Shown piece after piece: positions 1 through 7,373 of a stretch of 27,438 bases of DNA. This stretch comes from CAZJRB01 sp964547995 (GTDB lineage: Bacteria; Planctomycetota; Planctomycetia; Pirellulales; Thermoguttaceae): the NCBI GenBank assembly GCA_964547995.1, contig CAZJRB010000104.1:1-27438 (forward strand), in the 5' to 3' direction. Below the pieces are notes generated by a model. That model was not told the origin of the DNA. It searched no databases and saw nothing but the letters and a program-made list of their open reading frames with translations. How positions within the stretch are numbered: position 1 is the first letter of the stretch; the number at the start of each line of letters is the position of its first letter. The position numbers and the translations under genes were made by a program.

Positions 1-89
1 CTCATCAAAATCCGACATCAGAAACCAACGTCCAAATCAAAGAAATCAAAAAAGCTGGCCGCATGATGGAACTGAGACGAAATGCACCC

Positions 90-104
90 ATTGACAATCC
101 GTCC
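90..104. repeat. Partial copy of the GGACGGATT palindrome
   Basis: One arm plus spacer (ATTGACAATCCGTCC) of the palindromic element that occurs complete at 1189-1209 and 1269-1289. It lies just before the reductase start. Confidence 0.6.
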
Positions 105-134
105 GTCCCACATGCCAGAAACATGGTGATGGGA

Positions 135-1142
135 ATGAAAGAGCTGAAACGACGAGATTTCCTGAAGACGGCGGCCGCGGCGGCGGCGATTCCCGCCGGC
201 GCCGCTTTGGGCCAGGGCGCTTCCCGGTCCCCACAACGGATTCCCACCCGAAAGCTCGGCAAAACCGGCCGGCAGCTTCCCATCCTCGGCTACGGCGGCG
301 CCGCGCTGCCCAAGCTGTGGGGAAATCCCCTCTCGGCCGAAAACCGCGTGAAGCTGGTCCGCTACGTCTACGATCAAGGTGTCCGCTATTTCGACACGGC
401 GGGCAACTACTTGGAAAGCCAGGCGATCCTCGGCCACGGGCTCAAGGGCGTCCGCAAGGATGCCTTTCTGGTCAGCAAAGTCGAGACGACCGATCCGGCC
501 AACGTCCGCGGCGCCGTCGAAAAATCGCTCAAGGAACTCCAGACCGACTACCTCGACGCCGTTTTGATCCACGGCACGCCCGGACTCGAGCAAATGAGCG
601 TCGAACAGGCGATGAAAGTCCACGGACAGCTCGTCAAGCTGCGGGACGAGAAGATGGCAAAGTCCATCGGGTTCTCGGCCCACTCCTATTTCGACAAGGC
701 GCTGGCGCTGATTGCCTCCGGCGGGTTCGACCTGTGCATGTTGTCGTGCGGTTATTTCCCGAGGGGATACAACCAGATATTCTCGCCCCGAATGCTCGAG
801 CTGCGCAATGCGTGCCTGGCGAAGGCGCACGAGCTTGGCATGGGGATCGTGGCGATGAAAGTCGTCGGCGCGGGCATTTTGGGCGCCTGGTCCGGACACA
901 TCGTGCCGGGTTTCGACAAAAAGCGTCTTGCGCAACTGCCCGCCGCGGCCATCCGCTGCGCGCTCTGCGACGAGCGGATCCACATCCTCAACATCGGTAT
1001 GCGACTGAAGGAGGAGGTCGATGCCAACATGAAGACACTCGCGGGCGACGGGACGTACACGCTCGACGACCGGGCCGTGCTCGCAGAGTTCATGGCAAAA
1101 GCCCACGACAGCGACGCCATCAAAAAAATGAAAATCGACTAA
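135..1142 (+). CDS. Tat-exported aldo/keto reductase
   Basis: Predicted NAD(P)H-dependent oxidoreductase of the aldo/keto reductase TIM-barrel family, 335 residues; substrate unknown. The N-terminus has a twin-arginine signal (KRRDFLK followed by an Ala-rich stretch to about residue 26), so the folded protein is probably exported with its cofactor. The catalytic tetrad is visible: Asp87 (YFDTAG), Tyr92 (GNYLES), Lys115 (LVSKVE) and His146 (LIHG). The C-terminus has no ferredoxin-like Cys cluster, unlike many related planctomycete reductases. I chose the ATG at 135 because it begins directly at the Tat signal; in-frame ATGs at 63, 123 and 129 are possible, but the 63 start reads through a copy of the palindromic repeat at 90-104. 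No clear Shine-Dalgarno sequence distinguishes the starts. No functional partner is visible nearby. Confidence 0.85.
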   Translation: MKELKRRDFLKTAAAAAAIPAGAALGQGASRSPQRIPTRKLGKTGRQLPILGYGGAALPKLWGNPLSAENRVKLVRYVYDQGVRYFDTAGNYLESQAILGHGLKGVRKDAFLVSKVETTDPANVRGAVEKSLKELQTDYLDAVLIHGTPGLEQMSVEQAMKVHGQLVKLRDEKMAKSIGFSAHSYFDKALALIASGGFDLCMLSCGYFPRGYNQIFSPRMLELRNACLAKAHELGMGIVAMKVVGAGILGAWSGHIVPGFDKKRLAQLPAAAIRCALCDERIHILNIGMRLKEEVDANMKTLAGDGTYTLDDRAVLAEFMAKAHDSDAIKKMKID

Positions 1143-1160
1143 ATGGCAAGATTGGCAGCT

Positions 1161-1176
1161 ACGGTCGCCAGACCGT
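1161..1176. terminator. Hairpin after the aldo/keto reductase gene
   Basis: ACGGTC, loop GCCA, GACCGT gives a 6-bp perfect stem 19 bases after the stop codon. No T-run follows, so an intrinsic terminator is uncertain; it may be another short palindromic repeat. Confidence 0.4.
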
Positions 1177-1188
1177 GGGCACCATGTA

Positions 1189-1209
1189 GGACGGATTGTT
1201 AATCCGTCC
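1189..1209. repeat. GGACGGATT/AATCCGTCC palindrome, copy 1
   Basis: Perfect 9-bp inverted repeat around a 3-base spacer (gtt). The same arms recur at 1269-1289 with spacer gac. It could act as a transcript-end hairpin or be a dispersed repeat. Confidence 0.85.
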
Positions 1210-1268
1210 AGTGTCGGGTATCCACAAGAAAGAGACCGAGATTTTATGGACCGCTTGACGCTTTGCCC

Positions 1269-1289
1269 GGACGGATTGACAATCCGTCC
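1269..1289. repeat. GGACGGATT/AATCCGTCC palindrome, copy 2
   Basis: Perfect 9-bp inverted repeat with spacer gac, 51 bases before the start of the alpha/beta hydrolase gene. Both this and copy 1 sit in one 198-base intergenic gap. Confidence 0.85.
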
Positions 1290-1340
1290 TGCGGAAAAGC
1301 CGCTCCACCCTTCCAAACTGAAAACCCGAGGAGAAATAGA

Positions 1341-2378
1341 ATGAAGGCGTTGAAGAAATCAAGTTGGACGCGTGTGCTGATCCTGTTTGCTGCCGTCGCA
1401 ATTTTGTCGGGCGCGTTGATGTCCGGTGCCGCAATGGCGCAAGAAGCGAAGGAGGTCAAAGGTTTTCCCGCCGTCCTCCAGCGAGACATCACCCTGTGGA
1501 GCGACGGCACGCGGCTCTCCGGAGTCTTGCTCTACCCCAAGGACCGCAAAGAAGGCGAGAAGCTCCCGGCGATCGTCACGTGCAACGGCTGGGGCGGCAC
1601 GAAGGCATTCTTGATGAATTCCGGAATCGGACCGCGATTCGCCGCTGCCGGCTACGTGGTCATCGTCTACGACTACCGCGGCTGGGGCGACAGCGACAGC
1701 CGGCTGGTCGTCCGCGGCGAGATGCCCAAGCCCGACAAGGACGGCAACGTCACGGTCAAGGCCCTGGCCATCCGCGAGGTGGTCGATCCGGTCGACCAGC
1801 AGAAAGACATCGACGCCGCCATATCATACGTCTACGGCGAGCCGATGGTCGACAACACGCGCATCGGCATCTGGGGGACGAGTTTCGGCGGCGGGCACGT
1901 CATTTACCGGGCAGCCCACGACCCCCGCATCGCGTGCGTCGTCGCGCAGGTTGGGTCCATGCCCGATGACTGGACCAGGCGATACCCCGCCGGGCTGAAG
2001 AAAGTCTACGAGGGGAAAGCCGCCCGTGCCCGGGGCGACGCCGACCCGGTGCCGCAGGGCGGGGGGTCGCCGGGTGTGTTGCAAGGCACGCCCTATCACG
2101 AACGCATTGCCGTATTCAATCCGGGCCAGTACGCCGACCGGGTCAAAGTGCCGACCCTCCTGATCGACGCCGAGAAGGAACATTACTTCAAAATTAAGGA
2201 AAATTCGGAACGGGTGTATGAGATCCTCAAGAAGAAAGGAATACCGACGGAGTATCACGTGCTCAAGGGGAAAAAACACTACGACGTCTACAGCGGCGAA
2301 ACCCTGGACGAGGTGATGAAGCTCGAGATCCCCTGGTTCGACAAGTATCTGAAGGGTAAGAAAAAGGGCGAGAATTAG
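1341..2378 (+). CDS. Secreted alpha/beta hydrolase (dienelactone hydrolase-like)
   Basis: 345-residue predicted hydrolase exported by a Sec signal peptide (basic KALKKSSWTR, hydrophobic core, AMA|Q cleavage near residue 33). The alpha/beta hydrolase fold is indicated by the nucleophile elbow G-T-S-F-G with Ser181, a candidate acid at Asp276 (LLIDAE) and His313 (KKHYDV), plus the oxyanion-type NGWGG at 82-86. Substrate cannot be told from sequence; ester or amide hydrolysis in the periplasm is an inference. The start is set by GAGGAG at 1328-1333, seven bases before the ATG; the frame stays open upstream only across the palindromic repeat. It appears monocistronic. Confidence 0.85.
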   Translation: MKALKKSSWTRVLILFAAVAILSGALMSGAAMAQEAKEVKGFPAVLQRDITLWSDGTRLSGVLLYPKDRKEGEKLPAIVTCNGWGGTKAFLMNSGIGPRFAAAGYVVIVYDYRGWGDSDSRLVVRGEMPKPDKDGNVTVKALAIREVVDPVDQQKDIDAAISYVYGEPMVDNTRIGIWGTSFGGGHVIYRAAHDPRIACVVAQVGSMPDDWTRRYPAGLKKVYEGKAARARGDADPVPQGGGSPGVLQGTPYHERIAVFNPGQYADRVKVPTLLIDAEKEHYFKIKENSERVYEILKKKGIPTEYHVLKGKKHYDVYSGETLDEVMKLEIPWFDKYLKGKKKGEN

Positions 2379-2535
2379 GGCGGCGCGTGCGATCTATCGT
2401 TCCGCGACGTTGATTTAGGGAAGATCGAATTTCCCCGCCATTTTTGGTTCCCTCGCGACTTCATCAGGACAAGAAACGTCCCTCCTAAGGGTGATATAAA
2501 ACAGTCATCATGGGCGGCGGCGAGCACCGCGCGAC

Positions 2536-2564
2536 TTGACAATTCTCCACCCACGTGCAAAATA
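2536..2564 (+). promoter_or_regulatory. Possible sigma-70 type promoter for the DUF6485 gene
   Basis: A perfect TTGACA (2536-2541) is followed after 17 bases by AAAATA (2559-2564), a poor -10. It lies 95 bases upstream of the small Cys-rich gene. Only the -35 match is strong. Confidence 0.3.
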
Positions 2565-2658
2565 CACGGGTCGTTTATCGCGTTTTCAATGTGTCCGGTG
2601 CGTTGCCCGGGCTCGCCCGGGGCGTACCGAAGTCGAAAAAACGAATTGGGGATGTTGT

Positions 2659-2862
2659 ATGGAGTGCAAGAAAGAACAGAACCTTCAGTCGTGTAATTGC
2701 AGCTACGACCCTTGCTCGCGAAAAGGAATGTGTTGCGACTGTATCAGCTACCACCTCAGGTTGAGGCAACTTCCCGGTTGCTGCTTTCCCGACGACGCCG
2801 AACGCACGTACGATCGTTCGTTCGAGCATTTTGCAAAGCTGGTCAACGGCGGGAAGGTGTGA
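2659..2862 (+). CDS. DUF6485 family small Cys-rich protein
   Basis: 67-residue cytoplasmic protein resembling the DUF6485 family, whose members are short and keep the pattern of a CNC near the start, PCSRKGxCCxC, YHLR and a C-terminal ERTYDRS motif. All of these are visible here (CNCSYDPCSRKGMCCDC, YHLRLRQLPGC, ERTYDRS). The eight cysteines suggest metal or Fe-S binding, but function is unknown. The ATG at 2659 is chosen because family similarity begins at MECKKEQNL; GGGGAT a few bases upstream may be the ribosome site. The frame is open further upstream to 2536, but that extension shows no family similarity. It stands alone between larger transcription units. Confidence 0.75.
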   Translation: MECKKEQNLQSCNCSYDPCSRKGMCCDCISYHLRLRQLPGCCFPDDAERTYDRSFEHFAKLVNGGKV

Positions 2863-3259
2863 ATCGGTCGGCGCGATCCCGCCGGAACGGTTTGCGCAAG
2901 GCCGCAACTCGCACAAAACCCGCACAATGGGGGGCACCAACAGTCGTCCTCCCTTCGTAATACTTTGGTAAATTCTCACAGCAGCCGTTTTCCGGCCTGT
3001 CCCTTTGCCCAAAGCGACAAAGCGGCTGATCTCGCACCCGGGCTTATGCCAAAACCCGCTTGTTTTGCTGGTGACATGGGCATCGTGGGAGGTTACAATC
3101 TTGCCGTTTCTCTCCCCCCATTTTGGGATTGCGTAGACCCCTGTGGCTTGCAGGCATCGATGAGAAGTGATATGCCCTATTGGGGTATCTTATTCAACGT
3201 TATATTCTGCATGTTTGGTATCGCGAAAAACGCACCTGATTGAGCGAGGAAACTGGCGA
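2863..3259. other. Intergenic region before the E1 gene
   Basis: About 400 bases without a convincing gene. Short open frames here lack start signals and recognisable sequence. The last 90 bases (about 3165-3240) are AT-rich compared with the surroundings and are the most likely promoter zone for the E1 gene, but I cannot pick out a clear -35/-10 pair. Confidence 0.5.
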
Positions 3260-5392
3260 GTGTCTTCCAACCTCGACATCGAAGCGTCGGGCGTTGCGCG
3301 GAATGGGAATGAAAGGACGGCTCACGTTTCCCGCCCCGGTGGGAGGATCGTGCATCCCGTGTTTTCCGGCCTCTCGATCCTGTGCGTTGACCCGGCCCAT
3401 GCCACTGCCGAAGTTTCACGCTATCCCGAAAAGCTCTCGGAAGCCGCTTTCTATGCCGCTGCTTACCCCGTGATGCTGCTCTCGCGGCGTCTGGAAGAGG
3501 AGTTGCTCGAGTTGTTCCGCAAGGGGTATGTCAAAGGGACGGTCACCAGCAGCGACGGGAGCGAGGCAACGGCGGTCGGAGTGGGTATCCCGCTGCGGCC
3601 GGGGCGAGACGTCGTCTCGCTGCTGCACCGGGATTTCGCCACCCATCTATTGCTGGGGGCCACGCCCTATCAGTTGGCCTGCCAGTACATCGCCAACGTT
3701 GATAGCCCTACGCACGCCCGGGAAGGAAACGCCCATCACGGCAACGCCTCCACCCGGCGCTTGCCCATGATCAGCCACCTCGGCAAGATGCTCAGCCTGC
3801 CGGTCGGCGGGACTTGGGCGGCCCGGCGCCACGGCGAAGATGTTTTCGGGCTGGCCGTAATCGGCGACGGCGGCAGCAGCACCGGCGAGTTCCATGAAGC
3901 CGTAAACATCGCATCGGTACACAAAGTCCCCGTCCTGTTTCTCGTTGAAAACAACCATTACTCGTTCTCGACCCCCACCAGCGCACAATACAACTGCGAG
4001 CGGCTCTCCGATCGTGCCGCCGGCTACGGCATCTCCGGCCGGACGATCGACGGAACGGACGCCTGGCTGGTCTATTCGACCGTGTGCGACATCCTGGACG
4101 CCATGCGCGAAGAGCCCGCGCCCTTCATCCTGGAGTGCATGACGCTGCGGCTGCACGGCCACGCGGCTTACGACAAAGCCGAGTACATTTCGGCGGAGCA
4201 GATGCAAGAATGGCGCAACGACGATCCCGTGCCCAAGGCACGCCGCAGGCTCCAGGAAGTCTGTGGTCTGGAGGAAGCGGACGTCGTCGCGATGGAGGAG
4301 GTCATCGAGGAAATCGTCAAGGAAACGATTGACAAGGCGCTGACCGTCGCGCGGCCGGATCCGCACACGCACTCCTGGACCCCCTACGCGGAGTCGCCAC
4401 CGGTAAAAGTCGAGCCGCTGAAGGCCGCAAGGATCAAAAACGGCGAGGCGGTCAATCGGGCCTTGGGCTATATCCTTTCGAACAATCCGGAGGCCTTTCT
4501 GGCCGGGCTTGACGTCGGCACGTACGGCTCGGCCTTCAAGACATGCAAGGGACTGATGGATCGCCACGGCCCACAGCGGGTTATCGACCTGCCGATTTGC
4601 GAGTCGGGCACGGTCGGGTTCGCCTTGGGGGCCTCCCAGGTCGGCGCCCTGCCGATCATCGAATTTCAATTTGCCGATTTCGCGACCGAAGCGACATCGC
4701 AGTTGGGGTTGAACACGGGTACGTGGTTCTTCCGCAGCGGTTGCCCGGCGCCGTTGTTGTTTCGGTTGCCGTGCGGGGGCGGTTTGACGATGGGGGCGTT
4801 CCACTCCGGCGAGTTCGAGGGCCTCTGGTCCCGGTTCCCCGGCCTGAAAATCCTCTATCCCGCCACGCCGCAGGAAACTTACGAGTCGCTCATCGCGGGA
4901 TTCTACGACCGCAATCCCTGCCTCGTGCTCGAACACAAGCTCCTTTACTGGAGTAAGGCCGGGCCGATCGATTTCGACGGCGACGTGGCAAATGTCTGGA
5001 GGGCACGCCGCTACACGGAAGGAAACGGCGTGACGCTGGTTGCCTTCGGGGCGATAGTCCACGAGGCGATTGCCGCCGCCGACGTTTCCGAAAGATCGAT
5101 CGAAGTCTGGAACCCGCTGGTCGTTCACCCGTTGGACCTTGCACCGATCGTTGAATCGGTTAAAAAGACGGGGCGACTGATGGCCGTCCAGGAATGCGGC
5201 GCCACGCAGGGCCTCGGCCACACGGTCATCTCGCGGGTGGTTTGCGAGTGCCAAGAGGCGTTGAAGTGCCGGCCGAAGCTGGTTGCCGCCCCGGACGTAC
5301 CGATCCCCTTTGCCCCGGAGCTGGAATCGTATTACCGGGCCAGTGCGGAAAAGATACAAGCAGGTGTCGAGCGGATGTTCCAGGAGACGTGA
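3260..5392 (+). CDS. Fused alpha-beta 2-oxoacid dehydrogenase E1
   Basis: Thiamine-diphosphate-dependent E1 component in which alpha and beta subunits are one chain of about 710 residues. It would decarboxylate a 2-oxoacid and reductively acylate a lipoyl group. The alpha half (about residues 60-370) has the ThDP motif, GDGG at 202 with ENN about 28 residues on, and the flanking HRDFATHLL and GNAHHG segments. The beta half (about 395-710) has IESGTVG-like LPICESGTVGFALG, FADF and a transketolase C-terminal domain. Substrate (pyruvate, branched-chain or other) cannot be assigned. The start is uncertain: GTG 3260 follows AGGAA and coding-like third-position GC begins there; GTG 3350 behind GGGAGG is an alternative; ATG 3167 lies in AT-rich leader. 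The stop overlaps the next gene's start (TGATG), so the two are surely co-translated. Confidence 0.85.
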   Translation: MSSNLDIEASGVARNGNERTAHVSRPGGRIVHPVFSGLSILCVDPAHATAEVSRYPEKLSEAAFYAAAYPVMLLSRRLEEELLELFRKGYVKGTVTSSDGSEATAVGVGIPLRPGRDVVSLLHRDFATHLLLGATPYQLACQYIANVDSPTHAREGNAHHGNASTRRLPMISHLGKMLSLPVGGTWAARRHGEDVFGLAVIGDGGSSTGEFHEAVNIASVHKVPVLFLVENNHYSFSTPTSAQYNCERLSDRAAGYGISGRTIDGTDAWLVYSTVCDILDAMREEPAPFILECMTLRLHGHAAYDKAEYISAEQMQEWRNDDPVPKARRRLQEVCGLEEADVVAMEEVIEEIVKETIDKALTVARPDPHTHSWTPYAESPPVKVEPLKAARIKNGEAVNRALGYILSNNPEAFLAGLDVGTYGSAFKTCKGLMDRHGPQRVIDLPICESGTVGFALGASQVGALPIIEFQFADFATEATSQLGLNTGTWFFRSGCPAPLLFRLPCGGGLTMGAFHSGEFEGLWSRFPGLKILYPATPQETYESLIAGFYDRNPCLVLEHKLLYWSKAGPIDFDGDVANVWRARRYTEGNGVTLVAFGAIVHEAIAAADVSERSIEVWNPLVVHPLDLAPIVESVKKTGRLMAVQECGATQGLGHTVISRVVCECQEALKCRPKLVAAPDVPIPFAPELESYYRASAEKIQAGVERMFQET

Positions 5393-6714
5393 TGGCCGAA
5401 TCCCCCTTCAAAATGTCGTTGTATCTGCCGGCCCAAGGAGCGGCGGAAACCGAAGCGACGATCATCGAATGGTACGTTGCCCAGGGCGAACACTTCGAAA
5501 AAGGACAGGCCCTGGCACAGGTCGATAGCGCGAAATCGGTATTCGATTTCGAGGCACCCTGCGGCGGCTTGGTCGTTCGCTTGCTGCACCCCGAGGGCGA
5601 AGAGGTTTCGTTGGCTGAGCCGGTTATGGAGATCGAGACCGCCGATCCGGCGATGCGGGATTGGATTCCGCCGGCGGCCAGCGGTGAGAAGTTGCCGTTG
5701 CCTGCCAGATTGCCGGCAGCAACGCCCGCTGTCAACGGCGGCCGTGGTGAGGAAATCGCCATCATCGGCATCGGTAGCTATCTGCCCGAACGGATCGTTA
5801 CCAATGCGGAACTGGTCGAGAAGTTTCCCGATGTCTCCGAGCAATACGTCTACCAGGTGACCGGAATCCGCCAGCGGCATTGGGCGGCCGACGACGAGAA
5901 GCCGTCGGACATGGCCCTACAAGCGGGCCGGGAAGCGATTCGCAAATCGGGGATCGGCGAAAAAGACATCGACGCAATCGTCCTTTCGACTACAACTCCC
6001 GACATGGCCATGCCGTCGACCGCGTGCATCTTGCAAGACCGGTTGGGGCTGCCCGCCATCCCCGCGTTCGACCTCAACGCCGCCTGCTCCGGTTGGCTCT
6101 ACACCGTTTCCATGGCCCGGGGTATGATCCTCTCGGGACTCGCCCGAAACGTCTTGACCGTCGGCGTCGATCTCCAATCGCGCCTGCTCGACGCCGGCGA
6201 CCGAAGCGCCTACTTCATCTTCGGCGACGGGGCCGGCGCGGCCGTCATCTCCGCCGCCGCGGCAGGCCACCGCATCCAGGACATCCGCCTCGGCTCCGAT
6301 CCCCGAGGGCTCCGCATGGCGCGTCGCGAGGAGCCCGGATTCGAGGTGACCAACGGCCAGGCCGGCGTCGATCCCTGGATCCGGCTCGAAGGCGGCTCGT
6401 TGTTCCGCCTGGCCACCGAAAACTTCACCAACATCATCCGCGAGGTGACCGCGCTAAGCGGTTGGGACCTGGCAGACACCCGCTGGGTCGTCCCGCACCA
6501 GGCCAACGGCCGAATCCTCAAGGCCGCCGCCAAGCGGAGCGGCGTCCCCTTCAAACGGTTCTTCCTCAACGTCGACCACGTCGGCAACACCTCCAGCGCC
6601 AGCATCCCGCTGGCACTCTGCGAGATGGAAGCGGGGCTCGACGCCGGCGACAAGCTCGTCCTCTGTTCGGTCGGTGCCGGGTTGACCTCCGCCGCCGCGA
6701 CGGTCGAGTGGTAA
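5392..6714 (+). CDS. Lipoyl domain fused to ketoacyl-ACP synthase III
   Basis: 440-residue two-domain protein. Residues 1-83 form a biotinyl/lipoyl domain whose lysine is Lys48 in VDSAKSVFDFEAP; the DSAK context is lipoyl-like, not the AMKM of biotin carriers. After a Pro/Ala linker (about 90-115), residues 120-440 are a complete FabH-like condensing enzyme with Cys232 (NAACSG), His369 (VPHQAN) and Asn399 (HVGNTS). No E2 acyltransferase domain (HxxxDG) or E1/E3-binding domain is present. The ATG overlaps the E1 stop by one base, with AGGAG at 5382-5386. Known KASIII enzymes take acyl groups from CoA to start fatty acid or polyketide chains; here the E1 neighbour and fused lipoyl arm suggest acyl delivery from a 2-oxoacid. 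That reaction is inference. Confidence 0.88.
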   Translation: MAESPFKMSLYLPAQGAAETEATIIEWYVAQGEHFEKGQALAQVDSAKSVFDFEAPCGGLVVRLLHPEGEEVSLAEPVMEIETADPAMRDWIPPAASGEKLPLPARLPAATPAVNGGRGEEIAIIGIGSYLPERIVTNAELVEKFPDVSEQYVYQVTGIRQRHWAADDEKPSDMALQAGREAIRKSGIGEKDIDAIVLSTTTPDMAMPSTACILQDRLGLPAIPAFDLNAACSGWLYTVSMARGMILSGLARNVLTVGVDLQSRLLDAGDRSAYFIFGDGAGAAVISAAAAGHRIQDIRLGSDPRGLRMARREEPGFEVTNGQAGVDPWIRLEGGSLFRLATENFTNIIREVTALSGWDLADTRWVVPHQANGRILKAAAKRSGVPFKRFFLNVDHVGNTSSASIPLALCEMEAGLDAGDKLVLCSVGAGLTSAAATVEW

Positions 6715-6734
6715 GCCCGGCGGAGGCCCGCCGT

Positions 6735-6821
6735 TTACTCGTCGAATCCCCATTTCATCGTCGTGCGGATCGTGTACCGCCCGGTCAGGATCGTGTCCCA
6801 TTTTCCATAATGTTTGCTCAT
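6735..6821 (-). other. Unrecognised 28-codon open frame
   Basis: An ATG-to-TAA frame of 28 codons with coding-like composition, ending in TMKWGFDE. There is no ribosome binding site and I do not recognise it. It lies beside the fragmented gene patch and is most likely the tail of a decayed gene rather than a functional small gene. Confidence 0.2.
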
Positions 6822-6880
6822 TTTCGGGTTTCGGGTATAAACAGGTAGAGTAATGGCCTCCTCCGAATTAGGAGAAGGTC

Positions 6881-7060
6881 ATGAAAGAAGAGTTAACTAG
6901 CCCCGCCGGCCACCTGACGCTCGTAGAAACGAAACTCTGGAAGAACCCTGATGCCAGACGAGCAGCCGTTGCACAGGTCATCGACTACACGGAGCACCTT
7001 GTCCGATGGAGCTGCTCCGATCCATGCCCGCGCATACGAGTGGTACACAAGCCTGCATGA
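6881..7060 (+). pseudogene. Fragment of a PD-(D/E)XK nuclease-like protein
   Basis: A 59-codon frame beginning with ATG behind AGGAG (6870-6874). The core LVETKLWKNPDARRAAVAQV, followed by IDYTEHLVRW, resembles a widespread uncharacterised family with a PD-(D/E)XK-type E-x-K motif (VETKLW), normally part of a longer protein. The N-terminal strand with the Asp and the whole C-terminal part are missing; similarity stops near SDPC and the frame ends soon after. The ribosome site lies in a small hairpin (CTCCT...AGGAG), so translation is possible, but a 59-residue product lacking the rest of the fold is unlikely to be active. I call it a remnant. Confidence 0.55.
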
Positions 7061-7205
7061 GCAACGGGTGGCCTACTCAATCAAGCGGATTCCGGGCACC
7101 GTCCCGGTGGAAGCGGATGGCTCGGCCTTCTTCGAAGTTCCAGCGATGCGCAGTCTGTTCTTCGTGGCCCTCGACGAGCGGGGGATGAGCGTGAAACGGA
7201 TCCAA
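7050..7205 (+). pseudogene. Fragment of an HzsA-like (hydrazine synthase alpha-related) protein
   Basis: In the frame starting at 7050 the sequence reads HEQRVAYSIKRIPGTVPVEA, then a segment ending FFVALDERGMSVKRIQ. This matches the pattern before the c-type heme motif in planctomycete HzsA-related proteins (GTVPVEADGSAFFEVPA...LFFQALDExG). The expected CxGCH heme motif does not follow; similarity ends abruptly at about 7205. No start or full domain exists, so this is an internal slice of a large gene. It overlaps the end of the nuclease-like fragment in another frame. Confidence 0.6.
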
Positions 7206-7321
7206 CCGCTGCGAAACCAAGACGAAAGCAAGACGGAGATTTCGACCCGTTTGCCGCCGAGCAACTCTACTGGGAGTCGTTCTGGTGGAAACCGGCGCGG
7301 CACAATGAACGCCTTCCTTGA
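7206..7321 (+). pseudogene. Unidentified C-terminal gene fragment
   Basis: In a third frame, from about 7220 to the TGA at 7319-7321, the sequence reads DFDPFAAEQLYWESFWWK and ends RHNERLP. It looks like coding sequence (Trp-rich, no stops) but has no start and I do not recognise the family. Together with the two preceding pieces it forms a run of gene scraps in three frames between 6881 and 7321. Confidence 0.3.
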
Positions 7322-7373
7322 CGCCGTGTTCGTTTCATGACGTAATCCCTCCGGGAGGGGGGGAGAGTGGTTC

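Larger units (their letters stand above)
6715..7373. other. Gene-fragment patch between KASIII and heparinase genes
   Basis: About 660 bases with no intact gene. It separates the plus-strand E1/KASIII unit from the minus-strand polysaccharide cluster and contains the fragments listed separately. A short palindrome CCCTCC-G-GGAGGG at about 7347-7359 lies downstream of the heparinase stop and could contribute to transcript ending. Confidence 0.5.

Noticed and set aside
18..1316. A 432-codon minus-strand frame over the aldo/keto reductase
   Set aside because: Shadow frame; the plus strand carries a Tat signal and the full catalytic tetrad.
2440..2500. Hammerhead-ribozyme-like CTGATGA with a following GAA on the minus strand
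   Set aside because: The segment after CTGATGA cannot form a proper stem II, the GAAA box reads GAAC, and no stems I and III are seen.
2965..3243. A 92-codon TTG-started plus-strand frame before the E1 gene
   Set aside because: No ribosome site, no coding-like composition and no recognisable sequence; it crosses the AT-rich promoter zone.
3647..5359. A 570-codon open frame antisense to the E1 gene
   Set aside because: It mirrors the GC-rich codon pattern of E1, which has clear catalytic motifs on the plus strand.
5392..5650. Biotin carboxyl carrier domain
   Set aside because: The lysine context is DSAKS, not the AMKM of biotin carriers, and no carboxylase is nearby; a lipoyl domain beside E1 fits better.
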